In this document: one piece after another, positions 1 through 12,559 of the stretch
Numbering within the stretch: position 1 is the first letter of the stretch
How the letters are laid out: each line of letters opens with the position of its first letter
Origin: Flaccisagitta enflata
Taxonomy: Eukaryota > Chaetognatha > Sagittoidea > Aphragmophora
NCBI GenBank assembly: GCA_965153355.1
Contig: OZ231126.1
Location: 102,734,001 to 102,798,000 of the forward strand
Direction of reading: 5' to 3'
Length of the DNA stretch: 64,000 nt
Notes under the pieces: generated by a model
Database searches by the model: none
What the model was told of the DNA's origin: nothing
Seen by the model: only the letters and a program-made list of their open reading frames with translations
Program-made: the position numbers and the translations under genes

Positions 1-300
1 AACTTGGTCTCATTTTGAAGATTTAAATCAGACCTTTAAAATGGGCCCAATCTGGGGTCTGTAGCTTGTTCCGTTTAAGAGCAGCACTCCTCCAAAGTTG
101 ATACTACTTTTAGCAACTGTCGCGTTTCTTTCCGCCAAGATGGTAATATTAAATTAAGGTTATTTTATTGCTTGAATCTATTTGCTTCTTTTTATTTTCA
201 ACTTGTGAATTAACCTCATCAGGACTTTATTTATCAGATCAGGCAGAAAATTTTACATAATTCTGAAAATATAAATCAGCTCAATCAGACTAAATAGTTT

Positions 301-530
301 TTGCTTTACCTAGATATTATTTTCCAAAAATCCTTCGTTTGAAAAATAGCTACACTACATATAACAAGGCCGGATACACGGCAGGACAGTCGCGGACGGT
401 TGGGCAGGAGCGGAAATGCAAAAAAACACTCGCGATTAAGAAATGTGACGGACGGAGCGACGGACCGACGGACGGACGGACCGACCGACACGGCAAGGTG
501 TAGAGTCGTGTGTCCGCGACTAAAAATAGG
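301..530 (-). repeat. Repeat family A copy inserted in the left foldback arm
   Basis: The right arm of the foldback lacks this block, so it is an insertion (or a loss on the right). It contains AACAAGGCCGGATACACGG at 363, a (GACGGACC)-type minisatellite at 448-488 and the hairpin end around 500-520 (tagagtcgtgtgtccgcgac). Relatives lie at 4493, 7943, 12665, 25131, 48778 and 58773. Confidence 0.65.
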
Positions 531-1311
531 GGGTTTTCGCATCGGGAAAATTATCGAGATACTACATGGGGAATATCTAAAGAGTATCAATATAATACAG
601 TACGAGTATTGAAGAACTGTAAAACTCTGGGGAAGCCATATCTGCCAAATGGCTAGGATTTATAATCAAATTTTTTACCACATAATGCACCTATAGGTTT
701 CTTATGTTGTTCAAGGTTTTGGAGCCATTCCATAAATTCATCATTTTTAGTCCAAAAATTTTTTTTTCAGTTTTTTGCTGATTTTAACTACAAAAATTAC
801 ATTAAAAAAAAAATCTCTCATTTGTATATTAGTTAGACACATTTACACAAATTTCATTTTTTGTTTGGGATTTTCCTCCAATTTTTGTAGCTATGGCACC
901 CAAAACTCAAAAAACACAAAAAGTGGGATATTTCCTGAGGTTTTCAATAAAATTGCCTGATTTTTGGCGTGGTAGTAGTTTTAGGACTCACTAATAAGTG
1001 TGCAAAATTTCAGCTCTTAAAATGAAATTTTGATACAATTATAAAATTTTGAAATTTTCATAAAATGCAGTGCACGGATCCCAAGAACAAACTCATGGTG
1101 GAAAAAAAAGGCCAAGGGTCGTGACCACCGGAGATGTCTAGTACTATACATGAGTTATAGTTAGAGCCAAAAAACAAAAAAATCCGCTTGGAAATAATCA
1201 ATATATAGCCCTAAAACTGTACCACACAAAAGAAAGCAAAAAGTGTCTAATTTGTCACTGACAATTCTGGCAAAAGAATGCCAGGAATTTCATGAAGTCT
1301 TGCTGAAGATA

Positions 1312-1814
1312 CTATTGGTCACAAAAGCGTCAGATGGTCAGCGGTACCCGTGCCCTGCATGAGTAGGTTGTGCTTGAAGTTAAGTGCGAAGCCGAGCAGT
1401 GGCCCTGAAGGGGTCGATGACCTATGCTTTCACACATATGGGGAATTTTCTCCTTCTCCTCCTCCTCCTCCCCCTCCTCCTCCTCCTCACTCCCTCCTTC
1501 TCCTCCTCCTCCTCCTGGGATTGAGCCTCTTGGCTGGGATTTGAACATCGAGGCTGAGATTTGGGTCTCAATGCTGGGATCTGGGCCTCCAGGCTAGGAT
1601 TTTGGCCTTTAGGCTAGGATTTGGGCCTCAAGGCTAAGATTTGGGCCTCAAGACTGGGATTTGCGCCTCAAGACTGGGATTTGCACTTCAAGACTGGAAT
1701 TTTGGCCTCAAGACTGGGATTTGAGGGGGGACGGAGGAGAAGAAGGAGAAGTAGAAAATTCCCCATATGTGTGAAAGCATAGGTCATCGACCCCTTCCCG
1801 GCCGCTACCCAAAA
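1312..1814 (-). mobile_element. Family H element H1
   Basis: Read on the minus strand it starts TTTTGGGTAGCGGCC at 1814. The arm containing the motif gatgacctatgctttcacac is present at both sides (1417-1437 and 1769-1790). The core is a ~20-bp minisatellite (gggatttgggcctcaaggct type, 1520-1720) plus a (CTC)n tract. The 3' tail holds tgcagggcacgggtaccgct and ends ACGCTTTTGTGACCAAT at about 1312. Confidence 0.7.
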
Positions 1815-1925
1815 GGATGAAATTGTTGTTGTTATCAATGATAAATTGGACAATTTCTTTCTATTTCACGGCATTCTTCTTCCCCTTCTTCTCCTTCTTC
1901 TCCTTCTCCCTTGTCTCATTTCTTT

Positions 1926-2252
1926 TTTTGGGCAGCAGCCCCGAAGGGGCCTCTCAGACCTCAAATTGGGCCTCTCAGACCCTAAATCAGGCCTCTCAGA
2001 CCTCAAATCAGACCCCCAGCCCCTTAATCAGGCCTCTCAGACTCCAAATCAGCTCTCTCAGACCCCAAATCAGGCCTCTCAGACCCAAAATCATGCCTCT
2101 CATACCCTAACGCAAGCCTCTCGGACCCTAACGCAAGCCTCTCAGACCCTAACGCAAGCCTCTTGAGCCCCAATTCAAGCCTCTCACACTCAACTGAGAT
2201 CCCTCAGACCTCAAATCATCGTGAATTTTCAGATGTCCATCCTTCCATCCGT
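1926..2252 (+). mobile_element. Family H element, partial (H2a)
   Basis: It starts TTTTTGGGCAGCAGCCCCGAAGG at 1926 and runs straight into a 21-bp minisatellite (cctctcagaccctaaatcagg type). The second arm and 3' tail are absent because H2b begins at 2253. Confidence 0.55.
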
Positions 2253-2825
2253 TTTTGGGCAGCAGGCCCAAAGGGCCGATGTCCTGTAGAACACGGGGAA
2301 TTTCCAGATGTCCGTCCTGCCGTCCATCCGTCCGTCCGTCCGTCCTTCCACCCCCCCCCCCGTTGGCCATCAAGACCTCAAATTTGCCCTCCCAGCCCTC
2401 AATTTAGCCTTCGAGGCCTCAAATCAGCCTTCCAGGCTTATAATCAGCCCCCTCAGCCTCAAATCTGACTTACAGACCTCAAATCTGACCTCCAGACCTC
2501 AAATCTGCCCTCCACACCTTCAATTAGCCTCTAAAGCATCAAACCAGCCCTGTATGGCTCAAATTTGCCCTCAAAATCTCAAAACTGCTCTCCAAGCCTT
2601 TATTCTGCCCTCCAGCCTTCAAATATGCCTTCAGTGGCCTAGATTAGTCATCTAAGGCCTGAAATATGCCCCCTCAGGATGTCTGAAAATTCCCCCCTGT
2701 GTTCTACATGACATCGGTCCTTTGGGGCCGCTGCACTGCCCTGCTCTCACTCCACTTCATCACTGGATCACTCCCAGAAGGGCATTCAGTACCGCTGACC
2801 ATGTGCGATCCTTGGATGACTAGTT
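2253..2825 (+). mobile_element. Family H element H2b
   Basis: It starts TTTTGGGCAGCAGGCCC. The arm gatgtcctgtagaacacgg at 2278-2296 is matched in inverse at 2696-2722. The core is a cctcaaat-rich minisatellite. The tail has the TGCCCTGCT...AGGGCA hairpin (2737-2784), accgctgaccatgtgcg, the short hairpin ATCCTTGGAT and the end GACTAGTT at 2825. Confidence 0.7.
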
Positions 2826-3310
2826 CTATCCATTCATCTTTCCGCCCCCCCCCCCAACCATTGGCCATCAAGGCCTCAAATTTGCCCTCCCAGGCCTCAA
2901 TTTAGCCCTCCAAGCCTCAAATTGGCCTTCCAGGATTCAAATCAGCCCCCCCCCCGCCTCTGGCCTTTAGTTTTCCTTTATCATCTCGTGCTCCCTCCTC
3001 TGTCCTTCCTTTTTGCGCAGCGGCCCCAAAGGGAACGAAGTCCTGTAGAACACAGGGGGCCTTTGTTCGTTAGACCGACCATCCATCTGTTCTCTCAGGC
3101 CCAAAATCCACCCTTTCAGGCCTGAAATTCGCCCTCTGAGACCTTAAATCCGTCCTCTCAGGCCTGAAATCTGCCCTATCAGCCCTGATATCTTTCCTCC
3201 CAGGCTTCAAATCTGACCTTCTAAGTCCTCCCAGGCCCTCAGAGACTTCAAACCGGCACTCTTAGGCATCTAATCTGGCTTCTCAAGCCTCCAATCATCC
3301 ATCAGGCCTT
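2826..3310 (+). repeat. Minisatellite block with a partial family H 5' end
   Basis: The tract 2846-2960 repeats the ccatcaaggcctcaaatttg core seen in H2b. A second 5' end, gcgcagcggccccaaaggg, lies at 3015-3033 and is followed by the arm cgaagtcctgtagaacac and a 'ggcctgaaatctgccctctc' minisatellite to about 3300. No 3' tail is present. Confidence 0.5.
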
Positions 3311-3512
3311 AATTGTGATTGCTGAGTGGACCAACAAGCTCTCTGTTGGAAAGAAGGAGTGGCATGAACAACACTTCCAGGGTCGACAATGCCATCAGCT
3401 CCTTGACAATGTAGACATCCTGCACAAGATCCTCACTAACGACCGAGGTCGGTCGATGGATTGTCGATGGATTGTCTATGGATTGTCTCCATTCAAAAAG
3501 AAATGCCACGTT

Positions 3513-4038
3513 TTTTGGGCAGCGGCCCCAAAGGGGACAAAGTCCTGCAGAACACAGGGGGACTTTTGTTCGTCACTCCATTCGTTCGCCTGTGCATCCC
3601 CCCAATGCCCAGTCAGGCCAATAATCTGCCCTCTCAGGCCTGAAATCCGCCCACTCAGGCCTTGAATCTGCCCTCTCAGGCCTGAAATCTGCCCACTCAG
3701 GCCTGAAATCTGTTCCCTCAGGCCTGGAATCTGTCCTTTCAGGTCTGAAATCTGCCCTCACAGATTCAAGGCCTGAGAAGGCAGATTCAAGGCCTGAGAA
3801 GGCAGATTTCAGGCCTGAGAGGGTTAATTTTAGGCCTGAGAGGGCATATTTCAGGCCTGAGAGGGCCTGGGGGGAATGGACGGATGGACGGATGGAATGA
3901 CAAACAAAAGTCCCCCGTGTTCTACAGGACTTTGTCCCCTTCGGGGCCGCTGCCCTGCTTCCTCTCACTCAATTTCACAATCATGCAAAGCAGGGCAATG
4001 GGTATCGTTGACCACATATTGCCCTTGGGCGACCTGTT
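3513..4038 (+). mobile_element. Family H element H4
   Basis: It starts TTTTGGGCAGCGGCCCC. The arm caaagtcctgcagaacacag (about 3537-3556) has its inverse at about 3914-3940. The core is a 'caggcctgaaatctgccctct' minisatellite whose orientation switches near 3770, so the core itself is palindromic. The tail has TGCCCTGCTT...AAGCAGGGCA (about 3950-3998), then GCCCTTGGGC and the end GACCTGTT at 4038. Confidence 0.72.
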
Positions 4039-4046
4039 CCTGGAAT

Positions 4047-4172
<126 letters not shown>

Positions 4173-4364
4173 ACAACAGGACCACAGATGACACAATACA
4201 CTGCCAGAAACTTGCTTCAGGGTTGCGCAGGGGCAGTATTACAAAATCCGCTTGCAATTCAATATTGTTACTGACCAATGGACCGACTGATAGACCGACT
4301 GATCAACATAGCAAAGGTGTAGAGGTGCGACTTAAAAACAGGGAGGGATGTGAGAGAAAACAAA

Positions 4365-4369
4365 TATGA

Positions 4370-4432
<63 letters not shown>
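4365..4432 (+). repeat. (GAAA)n microsatellite
   Basis: About 16 tandem gaaa units, followed by family A sequence. Confidence 0.95.
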
Positions 4433-4433
<1 letters not shown>

Positions 4434-4492
4434 CTTAAGGAAAGATAACACGCCCCTAATAAAACATCACATTTGGAGAAAAGAAAAGAGTA

Positions 4493-4602
4493 ACAAGGCC
4501 GTATACACTCCCCCCAGTCGCAGATGGGTGGGAGGGACCAGAAAACAGAAATGTTTTGTGACATACCGACACAGCAAGTTTGCTTGACCGCGACTAAAAA
4601 CT
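4493..4602 (-). repeat. Repeat family A copy
   Basis: Contains aacaaggccgtatacac at the start and gcttgaccgcgactaaaaac at the end, with a degenerate centre. This is a short member lacking most of the GACGGACC minisatellite. Confidence 0.5.
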
Positions 4603-4662
4603 TACAACAATAAAAAAAAAATTGACGAGAAGTTTGAGAATGAAGATTTTGACAATCTTTAG

Positions 4663-4738
4663 AATAACAACAACAACAACAACAACAACAACATCAACAA
4701 CACTAACAACAACAACAACAACATCTCATACTCAAACA
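4663..4738 (+). repeat. (AAC)n microsatellite
   Basis: Imperfect AAC array with an ATC interruption, lying just inside the right TIR of the 1073-4957 element. Confidence 0.9.
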
Positions 4739-6452
4739 ACATTTATTAATCCGTAGAATGAAAATTTTACGAGGATCACAACTCACTTTTGCTGTGGCTT
4801 CAAGTCAATACTGTTTTTGAGCTATATATCGACTATTTCCAAGCGGATCTTTTTGTTTTTTGGCTTTAACCGTAGCTCATGCATAGTACAAGACATTTCC
4901 GGCGGTCACAACCCTTGGCCTTTTTTTTCCACCATGAGTTTGTTCCTGGGACCCGTGAGTGTTGGACAATTTTCCATCAAAATTTTTTTTTTCAAATAAA
5001 TTCTGTCAATTGTCATATTTTGATAAAATTAATAACAAATTAAGAGTCTCTAAAAAAATTTTTGGGCTAGCCCTAGTTGAAAAAAAATTTTTTTCTCAAA
5101 AATTGCAAAAATGACCCATTTTTTGAGGTTGAATAAAAACTGTTCCTGTCATCCGATCATCTTCATTTTTGGTGGAGTTGTTACCTGTTATCTACCCTAA
5201 CTTCACCAAAAATTTGAGCTCACTGCGACTTATGGTTGCGGAGATATTGACGTTCAAAGTTACTTTGTCAGAGCAAAATCAGCAAAATTTGCATTTTGGC
5301 CACTTTTGAGCTTGCATAAAACTTTATTTTTGCTTTCAGATACCTTCTTTTTTGCTGAAGTTACTCAAATTTAAGCATATATTCATATTCCAGAATTTCA
5401 CCTTTGTCAGTGAAGCCGTTTTAGAGTTATGATGGTCCAAAGTTTCAAAAAACGCCAATTTTTCCACAAAATCTTAGCCAGAAAGGCTATATTTTATCGC
5501 TCCTGTTTTATATTGATGTGATAATAAAAGGCTAAGGCCTTTGCATTGAACTTGTGTATGTTATTTGCATTGGGGTATAAACCCAAGTATTATAAGTACC
5601 CCAAAGGGGTACCAATGGACTTGAGGCCCCTGCCTCTGACCCTGTCCATTGTTGTTACTGTTAAGACTGTGATTGAAGACTTATATGAAAGTACCAAAGT
5701 GTAAAGACATTACAATTGGGACTTATGCGTTTTTGGAGTCAACTGCATCTTTAATCGCAGCTACAAATTGGCGAAAAATTTTCAAAAAATGGTATACAAA
5801 GGGGGGGTCAAAACAATAGGAAAATATCTAATTCGCCCAGATCCAAAACCCTGAAGACAACTTTTTTTTTCAATTTTTTTTGAAAATTTTCTTTATAATT
5901 TTTGTTTAAAAATTGGCATTTTTTGAAACTTTGGACCATCATAACTCTAAAACGGCTTCACCGACAAGTGTGAAATTCTGGAATATGAATATTTACTTAA
6001 ATTTGAGTAACTTCAGCAAAAAAGAAGGTATCTAAAAGAAAAAATGAAATTTTATGCAAGCTCAAAAATGGCCAAAATGCAAATTTTGCTGATTTTGCTC
6101 TGACAAGGTAACTTTGAACGTCAAGATCTCCGCAACCGTAAGTCGCAGTGAGCTCAAATTTTAGGTGAAGTTAGGGTAGATAACAGGTAACAACTCCACC
6201 AAAAATGAAGATGATCGGATGACAGGAGCAGTTTTTATTCAACCTCAAAAAATGGGTCATTTTTGCAATTTTTGAGAAAAAATTTTTTTTTCAACTAGGG
6301 CTAGCCCAAAATTTTTTTCAGAAACTCTTAATTTGTTATTAATTATATCAAAACATGACAATTGACAGAATTTTTTATTTGAAAAAAAAAAATTTTGATG
6401 GAAAATTATCCTACACTGCATTTTGTGAAAATTTCAAAAGTTCATAATTGTA

Positions 6453-7002
6453 CAGTAGATCTCGTCTAGACTTGAGATAACGGGGGCAAGCATTGTAGAT
6501 TAACAAATGAAGCCAGGGGATTGATATTTGAAACATAGACTAATAAAATAATGCTTTATTGCCCATGATAGTTGGTTGCCATGGAAACGCATTTCCATGT
6601 ATTTACGCTAAAGTATCAATATTTTGAGAAATTTTTTGAGGGAACATTGCTTAGAATTAAATTTGCTACAACTTTCCCACAGTATGTTCTGTAAGAATGT
6701 CGCTCATTTAGCGGTTGCTAGGGGTTGTCACACAGGGATACGCTCCCTAGCAACGGTTAAACAAGCGATATTCTTACAGAACATACTGTGGGAAAATTGT
6801 AGCAAATTTAATTCTAAGCAATGTTCCCTCAAATATTGATATTTTAGCATAAATACATGGAAATGCGTTTCCATGGCAACCAAGTATCAAAGGGAATAAA
6901 TCATTTCTTTATTAATTTTTATTCCTAATATCAGCCCTCTAGTTTCATTTGTTCTTCCATAGTGCTTGCCCCCGTTATCTCAAGTCTAGAAGAGATCTAC
7001 TG
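6453..7002. mobile_element. Palindromic MITE (CAGTAGATC family), TA target
   Basis: TA dinucleotides at 6451-6452 and 7003-7004 flank a 550-bp block that begins CAGTAGATCTCGTCTAGACT and ends in its inverse complement. Most of the interior is also palindromic: 6580-6690 pairs with 6775-6880, centred near 6735. Excising it with one TA restores the sequence of the opposite foldback arm (1010-1045). The TA target and lack of coding fit a Tc1/mariner-type MITE. A relative lies at 26496-26983. Confidence 0.9.
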
Positions 7003-7942
7003 TATCAAAATTTCATTTTAAGAGCTGAAATTTTGCATATTTATTAGTGAGTCCTAAAACTACTACCACGCCAAAAATCAGGCAATTTTATTGAAAACCT
7101 TAGGAAATATTCCACTTTTTGTGTTTTTTGAGTTTTGGGTGCCATAGCCACAAAAATTGGCGGAAAATCCCCAACAAAAAATGAAATTTGTGTAAATGTG
7201 TCTAATTAATATACACATTAAAGATTTTTTTTTTAGTGTAATTTTTGTAGTCAAAATCAGCAAAAAACTGAAAAAAACATTTTTGGACTAAAAAAAATGA
7301 ATTTGTTGGAATGGCTCCAAAACCTTAAACAACATAGTAGACCTATAGCTGCATTATGTGGTAAAAAATTTGATTATGAATCCTAGCCGTTTGGCAGATA
7401 TGGCTTCCCCAGAGTTTTACAGTTCTTCGATACTCGTACTGTACGCCCGATGCAAAAACCCCCATAGTCTGATTGAGCTGATTTATTTTCAAAATATATA
7501 AAATTCTCTGCCCAATCTGATAAGCTAGGATAAAATATTGAAAATAAAGTTCTGATAAATTTAAGTCACAAGTTGAAAAATAAGAGGAGCAAACATATTT
7601 AAGCAATAAAAAATTATCTAATAAACGTAGATCTTAAATTTTTTAAAAAATCAAATAAGATTAAAAATACCTCTAATCTATTCTCCAGTTTAGGTAGTTT
7701 TTGCTCCCACCGCACTATACCTGTGTATTAATCGGTGATGAAACACTACAGAGAAGTGCTTAAAACAAAGAGTGAACCCCCTAAAAACTGTAGCACCCCC
7801 ACTTAAAGCCGAAACTAATAACAATACAAAAACTTGTGAGGAAAAAAAAATGTTTGTTTCAATACAAGTGGTGCCACCAGAGCAATTTTTAAATTTAAAC
7901 TCGAGATATAACAGTAGCGACAGAAAATTTGATACAGAACTT

Positions 7943-8302
7943 TTTAGTCGCGTGCTACGCGACTCTACACCCCGCTTTGTCGGTCCGTCGGTCACACTTT
8001 ACTTTTTTTTAGGTTTTTGGGATTTTTGGCTTCACTGATCCTACCCAAATGATCTGATTTTTACCTCAGTTTTTTTCCTCAAGCCTACACTATTGTTACG
8101 AATAAATTTTTTATGAGGACTCTGTTGGAAAAAAGTCACACCGACTTTCACAGACTATCCTCCGTTGCATACCTTTTTCTACAATTCTAACACATTGTAT
8201 TTTTATGGTTGCTACGAAATAAATTCATTCATTCATTCAGACCTCAATTATGGCCCCTGCCCGCCCGCACGCGACTAGGGTAGCCGTGTATCCGGCCTTG
8301 TT
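7943..8302 (+). repeat. Repeat family A copy
   Basis: Begins ttagtcgcgtgctacgcgac (hairpin GTCGCG...CGCGAC), followed by ctctacaccccgctttgtcg and ggtccgtcggtcacac. It ends gtagccgtgtatccggcctt near 8300. The middle (8040-8250) is unrelated to shorter copies and includes an (ATTC)n run at 8224-8240. Confidence 0.6.
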
Positions 8303-9670
8303 GACACTATTTACTGATTTATTGACAACTTTGGTTATCATTCAATATCAAACAATACATCATTTGAAATTTTATAAAAAGTACTTAAAAAGCTGACTTT
8401 ATGCGAGTTGGTCAGTCCTTTGGTTTGGCCTCAGTATTGAGTTGAAGTATGGTGGTTATAATTTTGCTACTCAGGATTTGAATTTATATAAAAGAACTTT
8501 GCATCTGTTTTTTACTTCTCCCGCTAAAATTACCTTAGAAAAATCAAAAAGGCCATAATCCTCAAATAAAATCAGCAGATGAAATGATGGACCAACTAAT
8601 CAAAGATTATGTGCTATAACTCCAAACTGAAGTGGAAATTTCAAAATCGCCTTGATGGCGCCACTTGTAAAGTCCTAAGCTATAATTTACAATCCAGCAC
8701 TAATAACTTATTGCTAAAGTTTGATCTGTAAGGGGGGAGCTACAGATTGTTTTGTATTAACCCTTCTTCTGTAGTCAAACAAAATGGGAATGACGAATCC
8801 GCGACATGAAATTGTAGGCAGATTTCTACTCTTCAAGAAATAATTCCAAACAACTACAATTTTGATAGCGGACATTGATGGGGATGATCAGGTTCGCTAT
8901 TTACAGAGAATCATTGATAACATATACGAGTGTCCTCTGACATCCAATCAGGGTCACCTTACATAAGTGCATAAACTTCAATAGAGCGCATATCAAGGGT
9001 CAGGAAAAAAAAAATATAAAAAATATGGAGATAATAGAAATAATGATAAACAATCGTAATACATGTAGGTATATAACACGTTGGCAAGCTTCAGAACTTT
9101 GGATGACGGAGATTGATCGTTGAAACTTCATAGTGAGGAGTAGGCGTGGCCACCGAAAATAGAAAGAATAAGTAACGCAGGGTAAAATATTGTCAGGGTA
9201 CATTATCGTTTATCGTCGTGGACGGGTGGGCTGGGCGTCCAACCGTCATGCACACTGCGCTGGTTTCTCCGCCTGACTTTACTGAAATGTCCACGTGCGA
9301 CCTCTCCACAGTGTGATACCAATGATTTTCTTTCAAATTAGCCCATGCCCAACTTTCTAGACTGATGGGAGCCTTTTTAGGGCCCATTTGAAGTTTACAT
9401 AGAAAATAATATGAAAGAATCCTTTTAACGAGCCCCTTTCGGTTTTTTTTTTCTTTTATTTGTTAACATCAAATCAACCCTCAAAAAGATCCCATTTAGC
9501 TAGAGAACATTGCTTAAGCTTGTTTAAAATAAAATCTTAAGTGTCACATTCTGATGAGGTCACACAGGGGATTCTCATGGACGAGTCGGCAAAATCAGGC
9601 AGAGCAATCAACGTAATGCACCCCCCACGCGCCCGCCCGAAAAGCATCTGAAATTGTTTATTCAACACTC
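8303..9670. other. No gene recognised
   Basis: AT-rich unique-looking DNA. The open frame at 9193-9387 (minus) has no recognisable domain or splice context. I see no repeats beyond short A/T runs. Confidence 0.4.
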
Positions 9671-9746
9671 ACTGTTGCTAAGGCTCGTGCCGACGGACCA
9701 ATGGACAGACGAACAAAGCCTCTTATAGAAATGCTAGTGTGCAAAT
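9671..9746 (+). repeat. Repeat family B copy
   Basis: ctcgtgccgacggaccaatg, acagacgaacaaagcctctt and atagaaatgctagtgtgc match the family B layout: a GAC-rich motif, then cctcttatag, then an imperfect hairpin. Confidence 0.45.
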
Positions 9747-10421
9747 ATAGATTAATATGCGTGATTGCGTGTGACTTAGTGCGCATGTGAGCTTTTGTTT
9801 GCGGGTGGATGTGCTAAAATGTCAGTCTGACTACTTCATTCAAGAATTGACCTGATGACGTTTGAAAGCGAAATTCCTCGGAGATGATAAGAGGTGAGCA
9901 GCGCGAAGTCTAGTACCGCCAACGCGCAGTCGGCAACAAACTGAGAAAAAGAGAACATTTTGAACATTTTGAACATTTAGAACATTTAAAAGTCTATATC
10001 GCATTAAATACAATCGTACAATGAGAGAAATCACAGCACTTGGATAATGTTTCATAAATAAGAAAAAAATAAAAAAGTATTCAAAAATTCCATCGATTTC
10101 TTTTTCCTTTTAAAACAGTAATCATCAGAGAAAAACTATCGTAAATTCTTGGAAACGACAATAACAAAGAAGTGGTACCTAGTTACAAGGCTCAAATTTC
10201 ATCAGTCATTAAAAATTTAGCTTCCCTAGCCTTGAGAAAAGTATAAATATTTGCGCAAATTAATGCCGAGATATTTTCTACATTCCTGTTCCAAAATACA
10301 AGCTAGAAGAGAAAAGGATCTGACCTCAGAAATGAGGCTAAATTCAGCTAAAAACGTACGACTGAAAAAGCGAGATGAATTGTCATCTAGGTATTCCCGC
10401 CATGGTCAAGATAATGTACAT
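9747..10421. other. No gene recognised; short GAACATTTT tandem
   Basis: A four-copy tandem of gaacatttt lies at 9953-9990. The rest holds no convincing coding or repeat structure; the open frame at 10251-10454 (plus) lies opposite the retrotransposon remnant. Confidence 0.4.
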
Positions 10422-11105
10422 TTAAGACTTCATTTCACCTCTGCCATTTTCTAAATTCCAAATACAATTCAAACATCCCGATATTTGACGTAGTTCTTCT
10501 ATGTCATTTGAAAAGACAGTACCAAAGTTAATATTATATCCAGTCCCATGCAAATTGACATTTTCCCACTTTTTACACAAATTAATACGGTGGTCCTCAT
10601 TATCAGTAACTCCACATCCCTCACAAAGTTTGGTCTTATATCTTCCATGGTAGTTGGCAGCACAATCCAACATACCATATCTTGCCATTAAAATCGTTTT
10701 GACACTATGTCTGGGTAATTAAAAAAGTGTGTTGTGATTATAGCCACGTTGATAAGTACCGTTTTCTATAATTTGTGTGATCTACTTTGTCTTCGTTCGT
10801 ACTTTTCCCTCACACATACACAAATCCAATATTTTTTTCTTATTTAGATTCCATGTGGCCTCTTCAACAATTTGTTCTCATTCTCGTTTCTTTTTGTTCT
10901 TTATCTCTTCTAAAGTATAGAAAAGGCTGCATTCTTCCAAAATCTTGGTTATATGCTTTTCCCACACAATGTCATTTTCAACCTCAGATATCAATGTTCT
11001 CTTATTCCAGTCGGCATCATCACGTGTTAATAAAATATGTAAATACTTTAATTGTTTTTTGATGACACGAATAGATGTGAACAATGAGTGGATTTCAATG
11101 ATCAA
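10422..11105 (-). pseudogene. Non-LTR retrotransposon ORF2 C-terminus (remnant)
   Basis: The minus-strand frame 10688-10422 contains LCEGCGVTDNEDHRINLC, a CxxC...HxxxxC zinc-knuckle motif typical of the C-terminal end of jockey/CR1-like LINE polyproteins, after YGMLDCAANYHGRYKTKLC. A second open piece upstream (11105-10878) reads ELLTRDDADWNKR-like and VWEKHITKILEEC-like sequence. This fits the linker between the reverse transcriptase and the knuckle, but in another frame. Stops between the pieces (10690-10877) and the missing reverse transcriptase mark it as dead and 5'-truncated. A (GA)n array at 11110 sits where the upstream part should continue. The family call is by motif only; the clade is not resolved. 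Confidence 0.6.
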
Positions 11106-11109
11106 TGCC

Positions 11110-11200
<91 letters not shown>

Positions 11201-11295
11201 GAGAGAGAGCGAGAGAGAGAGAGAGAAAGAGAGAGAGAGCGAGAGCGAGAGCGAGAGCGAGAGCGAGAGCGAGAGAGAGAGAGAGAGAGAGAGAA
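11110..11295 (+). repeat. (GA)n microsatellite with GAGAGC variant block
   Basis: A pure (GA)n array of about 85 bp, then interrupted (GA)n, then a (GAGAGC)n higher-order block at 11238-11272. Confidence 0.95.
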
Positions 11296-11343
11296 AATAT
11301 GATTTATCATAAGGCAAAAATTGTCTAGGTACATAATCACATA

Positions 11344-11925
11344 CTATATAGCACAAAAGTATAGACACAAGTGTTTTAGGCAATATCCTTGCTTAGAATG
11401 AAACATTGATAGAAAAATTTGTGAGATTTAGAAACTAGAGCAAATTTCTGATTGAATGGTACCAACCACGTTTTTCTCAGTTAAAGCGTTTAGAAATTAC
11501 AGACAAAACAAGATTGCTACTACAAATCTAAATAGCAAAAAAATTTCAATTAATTGTTGGAAGATAACACTTCAATGTATCATGTTGCTACAATGAGGCA
11601 ATGACACACAAAGCAGTGGCTGGTGGTTGGCCTGGAAACAGCCCCAATCTAAACCTTATTGAATCACTTTGGTCTCAAATGAAGCAGCTCAATAGCAAAG
11701 AACGCGCATTGTAAACTGCAAGGCTGAAAAAAAAACGCTCTGAAATTTTAGGGAAGATCTTTCTTCAAATCTCTCTACCAAAGCATGCCAAGGCATATGA
11801 AAGCAGTTGTTAATGCCCAGGGGTGACACACCAAGTATTAAACATATTTCAGAATTATATTGCATAATATTTATTGGATGAATTAATCAATGCTGATCTT
11901 GTGTCTATACTTTTGAGCTAGATAG
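11344..11925 (+). mobile_element. Internally deleted Tc1-like transposon
   Basis: TA flanks both ends (11342-11343 and 11926-11927). The terminal inverted repeats are CTATATAGCACAAAAGTATA and its near complement (about 28 bp, ending GACACAAG). The interior encodes a decayed transposase C-terminus. A tract near 11600 reads LQ*GNDTQS (matching QDNDPKHTS, second catalytic Asp). WPGNSPNLNLIESLWSQMK at 11627-11682 matches the WPGNSPDLNPIENLW signature with the catalytic Glu. LYQSMPRHMKAVVNAQG at about 11774-11824 matches the SMPRR...AKGG tail. Stops break the frame. The N-terminal DNA-binding part and first Asp are gone, and at 582 bp it is about a third of a full Tc1. Confidence 0.88.
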
Positions 11926-12027
11926 TACATAACATGAGGAGTTTCCATTTGTATCATGTGATAGGAAGCTTTATGCGTTTAAAAGTGTGATATTGAACAG
12001 TCAGTCAATCCTATTTTGGATACAGAA

Positions 12028-12291
12028 TTTACCAAGTAGGTAGAAAATATTTTCTGATTGCATATCTGAATTCCTGATGTGATTTCCTTTCATATGATAG
12101 GTCACTCGGTATATTTTGATTAAGAAATAAAATATCTTTTTAACTATCATTAAAATTTAGTAAAAGTGCATAAAAAATCAAATATTTCATTTTTTCATGA
12201 AAATATATAGTGCGACCTATCAAATTTTAGGAAATTACATATGGAATTCAAAAATGCTGTCAAAAATGATTTTCCACCTACCCAGTGAATT
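12028..12291. mobile_element. Foldback/MITE-like inverted repeat
   Basis: 12028-12110 and 12211-12291 are about 70% reverse-complementary: aagtaggtagaaaat pairs with attttccacctaccca, and gataggtcactc with gtgcgacctatc. The loop is about 100 bp. No coding and no certain target duplication. Confidence 0.6.
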
Positions 12292-12559
12292 ATGTATGCG
12301 AGATATGATGAAAATTAGTCAATTACGGACTTTTTTCAAAAAGTGCCAAATGAAATATTTTTCAATGGTAGGATCTTGATTCCTGCACACCAGGAGTATA
12401 CCAAACTGAGGAGAAACATACAGTTATCCAAAAATTGTCCTGGCGGTTCTCAGGATTCATAGTGTGCCGGAATATCTGACATAAAGAGTCTGACATAAAA
12501 GTCAAAACATGTGTATCGATCGTTCAATTCAGTATACTATTTCGCCGTGGCCAAAAACA

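Noticed and set aside
3315-3665. Open frame beginning AEWTNKLSVGKKEW
   Set aside because: It runs into the family H 5' end and has no domain; the part before H4 may be unique DNA but has no support as a gene.
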